Source: JAUMWX01 sp023394215
GTDB taxonomy: Bacteria; Bacillota; Clostridia; Tissierellales; Peptoniphilaceae
Length of the DNA stretch: 64,000 nucleotides
Assembly (NCBI GenBank): GCA_050313995.1
Contig: JBNPMM010000001.1
Strand: one strand, 5' to 3'
Position numbers and translations under genes: made by a program. Shown here one piece after another: positions 59,255 to 64,000 of this stretch. A model generated the notes under the pieces. The model had not been told where the DNA came from, searched no databases, and saw only the letters and a program-made list of their open reading frames with translations. Every line of letters begins with the position of its first letter. Position 1 is the stretch's first letter.

Positions 59255-60560
59255 ATAGCAGGGTTAGGGCTTCCACATGCAAAGTATTTAAAAACATGTC
59301 AAATCCCTCAATTTCCTCCAAAACAAATCCATACTCTTTAAATAGCCTTATGTCCCTTGCCAGTGTTGCCGGGTCACAGGAAATGTAAACTATATGCTTG
59401 ATATGGGACTTACCGATTTTTTGAATTATAAGCGGATCAAGCCCCTTTCTTGGAGGATCTACTAAGAGCATGGCATCCTTTTGAAAATCTGTTTGTGATT
59501 CTATAAAATCTTCAGCAGGTTGACATATAAAGTCTATGTTTACAACTTGATTTAATTTTGCATTCTCAATACCGTCAAGCACTGCATCTTTTACGATTTC
59601 TACAGAGTATATCTTTTCAACCAAATCCGACATTATAATTGAAGTTGTCGATATGCCGGAATAAAGATCTATGATTTGCTTGGGCTTAATTTTTTCAACA
59701 TAAGCCCTTGCCTTGGAATAGATTTCATATGCCGTCTTTGTATTTACTTGGAAAAAGGACTTTGGTGAAATAAGGAAGGTCTTATCTCCCATCACTTCTT
59801 TGATTTTATCCTTACCGTATACGAGTTCCAACTTGTCTATTTTATAGTTATTTTTCTTTGGATTCACAGATATATATATGGAATCTAAAAGCCCGCTTGA
59901 GGCAAGACTCTGTAAGGGAAAATCAAGCTCTTGCGATTTGCTTAATACAAGTATAAGCATGGATTCTCCTACAGAAGTTGAACGAATTACTATATTTTTT
60001 ATAAGCCCTTCATTTGTCTCGGGGTTAAATCCCTGTATGTTAAATCTTCTTATGCATTCCTGAAGAAAACTTATTATCTCATTTATCCTCTTATTTGCAA
60101 TTATGCATTGATCTACTGCTACATTTTCATTTGTTTTTCTTGAAAAATAGGACAGGTTTCCCTCTATATCAAGCTTTAATTCAACCTTGTTCCTATAATT
60201 ATATCTGTCAAAATTGGTGAATTTTATATCCCCTATCTTTTCACCAGCCAGGCGATTTATAGAATTTATTATAAACGCCTTCTTTATTTCCTTCTGCTTG
60301 TCATAGTTTATATCTTGAAAACTGCAGCCGTCGCATACGGATGAGTGCTTGCAAAGAGAATTCTCCTTGTATGGGCTTTCCTTTATGATTGTATGTAAAT
60401 TTGCTTCACAATAATTTTTCTTTATTTTTGTTACATTGGCCAAAAGTTTTTGCCCTATCATAGCTCCTGAAACAAAATAGGTAAAATTATCCTTCTTGCC
60501 TACCCCTTTTCCTTCCCTTGTAATATCAAATATATCTAATTCTACTAATCTATCCTGCAT
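59244..60560 (-). CDS. rlmD: 23S rRNA (uracil-C5)-methyltransferase RlmD/RumA
   Basis: A 438-aa TrmA/RumA-family enzyme that makes m5U in 23S rRNA (U1939 type). An N-terminal TRAM domain (about 1-55) precedes three Fe-S cysteines (Cys70, Cys76, Cys79 in CKHSSVCDGCSFQ). The SAM motif VDPPRKGLDP and the catalytic cysteine in YISCDPATLARD are intact. It ends HVEALTLLSRD. The 3' end of rumA is a known integration hotspot for conjugative elements in other Firmicutes, and similar short tails are found in repeats A and B nearby. Confidence 0.93.
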   Translation of the reverse strand: MQDRLVELDIFDITREGKGVGKKDNFTYFVSGAMIGQKLLANVTKIKKNYCEANLHTIIKESPYKENSLCKHSSVCDGCSFQDINYDKQKEIKKAFIINSINRLAGEKIGDIKFTNFDRYNYRNKVELKLDIEGNLSYFSRKTNENVAVDQCIIANKRINEIISFLQECIRRFNIQGFNPETNEGLIKNIVIRSTSVGESMLILVLSKSQELDFPLQSLASSGLLDSIYISVNPKKNNYKIDKLELVYGKDKIKEVMGDKTFLISPKSFFQVNTKTAYEIYSKARAYVEKIKPKQIIDLYSGISTTSIIMSDLVEKIYSVEIVKDAVLDGIENAKLNQVVNIDFICQPAEDFIESQTDFQKDAMLLVDPPRKGLDPLIIQKIGKSHIKHIVYISCDPATLARDIRLFKEYGFVLEEIEGFDMFLNTLHVEALTLLSRD

Positions 60561-60659
60561 AAATTTCCTCTTATTATCTTTTTATAAATACCATTATATA
60601 TCAAATAGGATTTCTTTGCCTCTTATGCTATAATTTTAAAATCAAATAAAGGAGTTATT

Positions 60660-61121
60660 ATGAAAACTAAGGTTATGAACATGGTTAGACTGCTTAGAAA
60701 AAATGAAGTAGTAGTCTTGGATAAGATAAAAAAATACGGTTGGGAGGGACTTACCTTTCCCGGCGGAAAAATGGAAGATTTTGAAAGTGCCTTTACAGCT
60801 GCCAAAAGGGAAATAAAAGAGGAAACCAACCTTGATATAGAAGAATTGGAATACAACGGTCTTATACAATGGTATGATAAAGATGAAAGATATCTGGGCT
60901 TTCTTTACACTTCAAGGAAATTTACTGGTGAACTGATAGAAGAAAACAGAGAAGGAAAACTATTTTTCGAAGACTATGAAAAATTTAAGAAAAGAGAACA
61001 AAAGTCAGACTCCATGGACTATATTTTAGATATATATGATGGAAAATATGATGAAATAGTTCTTTATTATGAAGGAAGTAAACTTATCGATAAAAAATTT
61101 TTCAAATACAAAAAGGATTGA
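60660..61121 (+). CDS. NUDIX hydrolase, MutT/8-oxo-dGTPase-like
   Basis: A 153-aa NUDIX protein. The box runs from GGKMEDFESAFTAAKREI to KEETNLD, with Asn in place of the usual Gly. The N-terminal MKTKVMNMVRLLRKNEVV and WYDKDERYLGFLYTSRKFTG fit the MutT group that clears 8-oxo-dGTP, but the substrate is not certain. It has AAAGGAG before the start, lies divergent from rlmD, and is followed by a terminator. Confidence 0.85.
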   Translation: MKTKVMNMVRLLRKNEVVVLDKIKKYGWEGLTFPGGKMEDFESAFTAAKREIKEETNLDIEELEYNGLIQWYDKDERYLGFLYTSRKFTGELIEENREGKLFFEDYEKFKKREQKSDSMDYILDIYDGKYDEIVLYYEGSKLIDKKFFKYKKD

Positions 61122-61131
61122 TCTCTTATAA

Positions 61132-61167
61132 AAACCCTCCCTACCGAATTTAAGATAAGGAGGGTTT
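61132..61167. terminator. Terminator between convergent NUDIX and trkH genes
   Basis: Perfect 9-bp arms AAACCCTCC (61132-61140) and GGAGGGTTT (61159-61167) between convergent stops. The following sequence is moderately T-rich on the plus strand and A-rich before it, so it may work both ways. Confidence 0.65.
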
Positions 61168-61176
61168 GATATAGTT

Positions 61177-62625
61177 TTATGTTTTTTGCCAAGTCCTCGG
61201 TGAAAATAGGACCAAAATCGGAAGAATTTCAAGCCTTCCGGCTATCATGCCAAAGGAAAGCACAAGTTTTGATAAGTCCGACAAATCCTTAAATGAACCC
61301 AAAGGTCCTACCTGCCCCAAGCCCGGCCCTATATTGTTAAATGTTGCAGCAACAGCTGAAAAAGCATCCTCAAAATTATTTATATCTAATGATATTATTA
61401 AAAATTGCAGTAAAAATACCAAAACATAAAGCATAAGATAAGATGCTATGGATCTTGCTACTCTGCTTTCTATAATTTTCCCCTCAAAGGTTATATTAAC
61501 TACTTCCTTAGGATTTCTGGTTTTCTTTATTTCCCCAATACCGCTTTTAACATATGTAACTATTCTGGAGACCTTTATTCCGCCTGCGGTTGAACCGGCA
61601 CACGCCCCTATAAACATGAGAGTCAAAAGGATTACATGAGAAAAAACAGGCCATGCCGCAAAATCTGCTGTTGAAAATCCCGTCGTCGTTATAATTGATG
61701 AAACCGTAAAAAATACATTTCTAAAGGTATTTGCAGCACTCGGAAACATATGGTATACATTTAGGGAAATAAGGATAATTGATATAAATACTATCCCCAG
61801 ATACCACCTAAGCTCCTCGCTTTTAAAAACATCCCTGCCCCTTTTAATCAAAAACAAATAATAAAGGTTAAAATTTACACCGAAAACGAGCATACCTATA
61901 CCCAAAATCGCCTCTATGGTTGCTGAATTATAGAAGGCTATAGATGAATTTTTTATGGAAAATCCCCCGGTGCCCGCTGTAGCAAAAGCATTTACCATAC
62001 TGTCAAAAAGCGGCATACCTGCTATACATAAGGCAATTATCAGAACTCCTGTAAGTGCTAAGTAAATTTTATATAAAAGCCTTGCGGTATCCCCCATCTT
62101 TGAAACAAGCTTACCGAATATAGGTCCCGGCACCTCAGCCTTCATCAAATATACGCTATCTTCCTTCATCTGAGGAATAATGGCCAAGGCAAAAACCAAA
62201 ACCCCCATCCCACCTATAAGGTGGGTAAAGGAACGCCAAAACAGGATGGAATATGAAAGCCCCTCAATATTTGTACAAACCGTAGAGCCTGTGGTTGTAA
62301 AACCTGATGAAATCTCAAAAAAAGCATCAATTATACTCGGAAATTGCCCTGAAAAATATAGGGGAAGCCCTCCGAAAAAGCTGAGCAAAATCCAACTTAA
62401 AGATACTATAACAAGCCCTTCTCTTGCAAAAAACAACTTTACCCTTATCTTTGATAAATTAAGAAGTCCTCCAAAAACAAGAAGCATAAAAATTACAATT
62501 AAAAAAGCTGCTATGTTTTTGAATTCTTCCCCATAATAAAGCCCTACCAAAACAGGCAAAATCATAAGCCCTGCTTCAAGCAATAAAATCCTTCCTATTA
62601 CTTTAAATATCATTCTTTTGTTCAT
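61177..62625 (-). CDS. trkH: Potassium uptake membrane subunit TrkH
   Basis: A 482-aa K+ transporter subunit with four MPM repeats. The filter-like segments SSGFTTTGST, TAGTGGFS, TTGFSTADF and FNNIGPGLG give the four glycines of the selectivity filter. It works with TrkA, which lies directly upstream and overlaps it by 4 nt (ATGA). AA-rich GGAG-like sequence inside the trkA end serves as ribosome binding site. It is full length. Confidence 0.95.
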   Translation of the reverse strand: MNKRMIFKVIGRILLLEAGLMILPVLVGLYYGEEFKNIAAFLIVIFMLLVFGGLLNLSKIRVKLFFAREGLVIVSLSWILLSFFGGLPLYFSGQFPSIIDAFFEISSGFTTTGSTVCTNIEGLSYSILFWRSFTHLIGGMGVLVFALAIIPQMKEDSVYLMKAEVPGPIFGKLVSKMGDTARLLYKIYLALTGVLIIALCIAGMPLFDSMVNAFATAGTGGFSIKNSSIAFYNSATIEAILGIGMLVFGVNFNLYYLFLIKRGRDVFKSEELRWYLGIVFISIILISLNVYHMFPSAANTFRNVFFTVSSIITTTGFSTADFAAWPVFSHVILLTLMFIGACAGSTAGGIKVSRIVTYVKSGIGEIKKTRNPKEVVNITFEGKIIESRVARSIASYLMLYVLVFLLQFLIISLDINNFEDAFSAVAATFNNIGPGLGQVGPLGSFKDLSDLSKLVLSFGMIAGRLEILPILVLFSPRTWQKT

Positions 62626-63974
62626 TGCACTATTTCATCCAAATCCCTTAATCTCTCACAATTGGAAATAACTACCAGCTTATCCCCAACCTGCACCTGA
62701 TCATTACCCCTCGGGAAAATAACTTTTCCATCCCTGTAAATATACACTATAAGGACATGATCCTTTAATTTCAAATCTTTTATAGGTTTAAGAGTAAGCT
62801 TTGAGCCTTCCCTAACCCTAAACTGTATAGCTTCCACCTGTTCGTGTGCTATAGTATAAAGTGCTTCAAGTGATGAACCCTGTGAATTGTCAAGAGCCCT
62901 AACATATTGAATCATCTTATCGGCTATTATCCTCTTAGGAGTAATAATGGACTGCAAACCCACGCTGTCCACAATATCCAAAAGCTCCGTGCGGTTTATC
63001 TTAGTTACAGTCTTTTTTACCCCCAATTTTTTGGCAATCATGGAGGTGATTATATTCTCTTCATCTATTCCCGTAAGGGCAAGTACAGCATCATAATTGG
63101 CTGCTCCCTGCTCTAAAAGATTTTCTATATTTGTACCGTCTGCCTCTATTACATCAATATCCGGAAACATCCTGCTCAAACTGTCCGCCTTATGGGGATT
63201 TATTTCCAAAACCTTTATCTTCTTAAGGCCCTTTCTGAATTGCCTGATCACATACTGGGCCAAAAGTCCCCCGCCTATTATAAATATGGATTTAATCTTA
63301 TTATTATCCTGCCCGTTGTCCTTATAAAGCTTTATCAGCTCATCCATGGGGCCGGTAACAAATAAATGATCATTTTCTTCCAAATTTGTATCGCCCTTCG
63401 GAATATATATGGTTCCCTCTCTCAAAACCGTACAAATTATCAGATTTTTATACATATTACGAAAATCCACAAGAGATTTTCCCAGCAGGCTGAAATTTTT
63501 TGTAACCTTAAGTTCAACTATAGGGGCCTTATTTTCTGCAAAAGATTCAAATGAATCCGCTAAAGGAAACTCCAAAAGCTCAACTATCCTTTTAGCCGCC
63601 TCAAGCTCCGGATTTATAAGGAAATTTATATCCAAAGACGATTTCATTATAGCCGACAAGCCCAAATATTCAGGATTTCTAACCCTTGCTATGGTCTTCT
63701 TTGCCCCCATCCTTTTTGCCAAAATACTTGCTATCATATTTAACTCATCATTGGTAGTCACCGATAAGAACAAGTCACTCGATTCTACTCCGGCCTCACT
63801 AAGTATCTGATGATAGGCACAATTTCCAAGAATTACATTTATATCATATGAATGCAGCATCTTTTGAAATTTAGCCTCATCCTGCTCTATCAATGTAATA
63901 TCGTGATCTTCCTTTGACAGGTCACTGCAAAGCACTTCTCCGACCTTGCCTGCACCTGCTATTAATATTTTCAT
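62622..63974 (-). CDS. trkA: Trk potassium uptake regulatory subunit TrkA
   Basis: A cytoplasmic protein of about 450 aa with two RCK (Rossmann plus C-terminal TrkA_C) halves. The first nucleotide site is MKILIAGAGKVGEVLCSDL, the second IIGGGLLAQYVIRQF. It binds NAD(H)/ATP-type ligands and gates TrkH. The start at 63974 follows GGAGG; an ATG four codons upstream overlaps the ribosome binding site and is not preferred. It is the first gene of trkA-trkH. Confidence 0.95.
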   Translation of the reverse strand: MKILIAGAGKVGEVLCSDLSKEDHDITLIEQDEAKFQKMLHSYDINVILGNCAYHQILSEAGVESSDLFLSVTTNDELNMIASILAKRMGAKKTIARVRNPEYLGLSAIMKSSLDINFLINPELEAAKRIVELLEFPLADSFESFAENKAPIVELKVTKNFSLLGKSLVDFRNMYKNLIICTVLREGTIYIPKGDTNLEENDHLFVTGPMDELIKLYKDNGQDNNKIKSIFIIGGGLLAQYVIRQFRKGLKKIKVLEINPHKADSLSRMFPDIDVIEADGTNIENLLEQGAANYDAVLALTGIDEENIITSMIAKKLGVKKTVTKINRTELLDIVDSVGLQSIITPKRIIADKMIQYVRALDNSQGSSLEALYTIAHEQVEAIQFRVREGSKLTLKPIKDLKLKDHVLIVYIYRDGKVIFPRGNDQVQVGDKLVVISNCERLRDLDEIVQ

Positions 63975-64000
63975 AAAATCCTCCAAGACTGTTATAGACC

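Overview
The window looks like the chromosome of an AT-rich, low-GC Gram-positive anaerobe. The best guess is a Tissierellia or Peptoniphilaceae (Peptoniphilus-like) amino-acid and butyrate fermenter. The reasons are strong GGAGG ribosome binding sites, a butyryl-CoA dehydrogenase/Etf set, gatCAB, BspA-type leucine-rich repeats on a surface protease, and anaerobe-type lipoproteins. The genus is an inference; no rRNA or tRNA gene was seen.

Region 1 (1-12.7 kb) is a fermentation block. It holds etfA (cut by the window edge), etfB, a butyryl-CoA dehydrogenase, a crotonase, a GntP-type permease and a family I CoA-transferase. Divergent from these is an (R)-specific MaoC hydratase. A BrnQ-like transporter follows, then a second acyl-CoA dehydrogenase, two small hotdog proteins that both resemble beta-alanyl-/3-aminobutyryl-CoA ammonia lyase, and a CaiB/BaiF CoA-transferase. 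Together they could import short hydroxy or amino acids, load them onto CoA, dehydrate or deaminate them to enoyl-CoA, and reduce these with Etf. Several promoters here carry palindromes.

Region 2 (13-32 kb) is mostly housekeeping. A MerR/GyrI-type regulator is followed by a long minus-strand run, tsaE-tsaB-rimI-tsaD-pcrA-ligA-gatC-gatA-gatB-rdgB. Next come mnmM, a DegV protein, NUDIX, pirin and GNAT genes, and pyrG with what looks like an intact CTP-sensing (reiterative transcription) attenuator.

Region 3 (32-40 kb) holds a cyclase, a possible DNA glycosylase, a ClC transporter whose ribosome binding site sits in a hairpin, a ProX-type deacylase, yaaA, and a persulfide-response operon. That operon is rhodanese, CoA-disulfide/persulfide reductase-rhodanese and a CstR-like repressor, with a perfect operator palindrome.

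Region 4 (40-55 kb) is the cell surface: a 2248-residue subtilase with BspA-like repeats, an upstream surface protein with a 48-bp minisatellite and a metal-box-like palindrome over its promoter, and a run of membrane and lipoprotein genes including a transglutaminase-like lipoprotein.

Region 5 (55-59.3 kb) is a decayed mobile-element island next to the 3' end of rlmD. It has a broken serine recombinase, inverted att-like repeats that resemble rlmD tails, cargo genes (NUDIX, GNAT, small membrane protein, an unrecognised Cys/His protein) and a gene fragment. Region 6 (59.2-64 kb) has rlmD, a MutT-type NUDIX gene and trkA-trkH potassium uptake.
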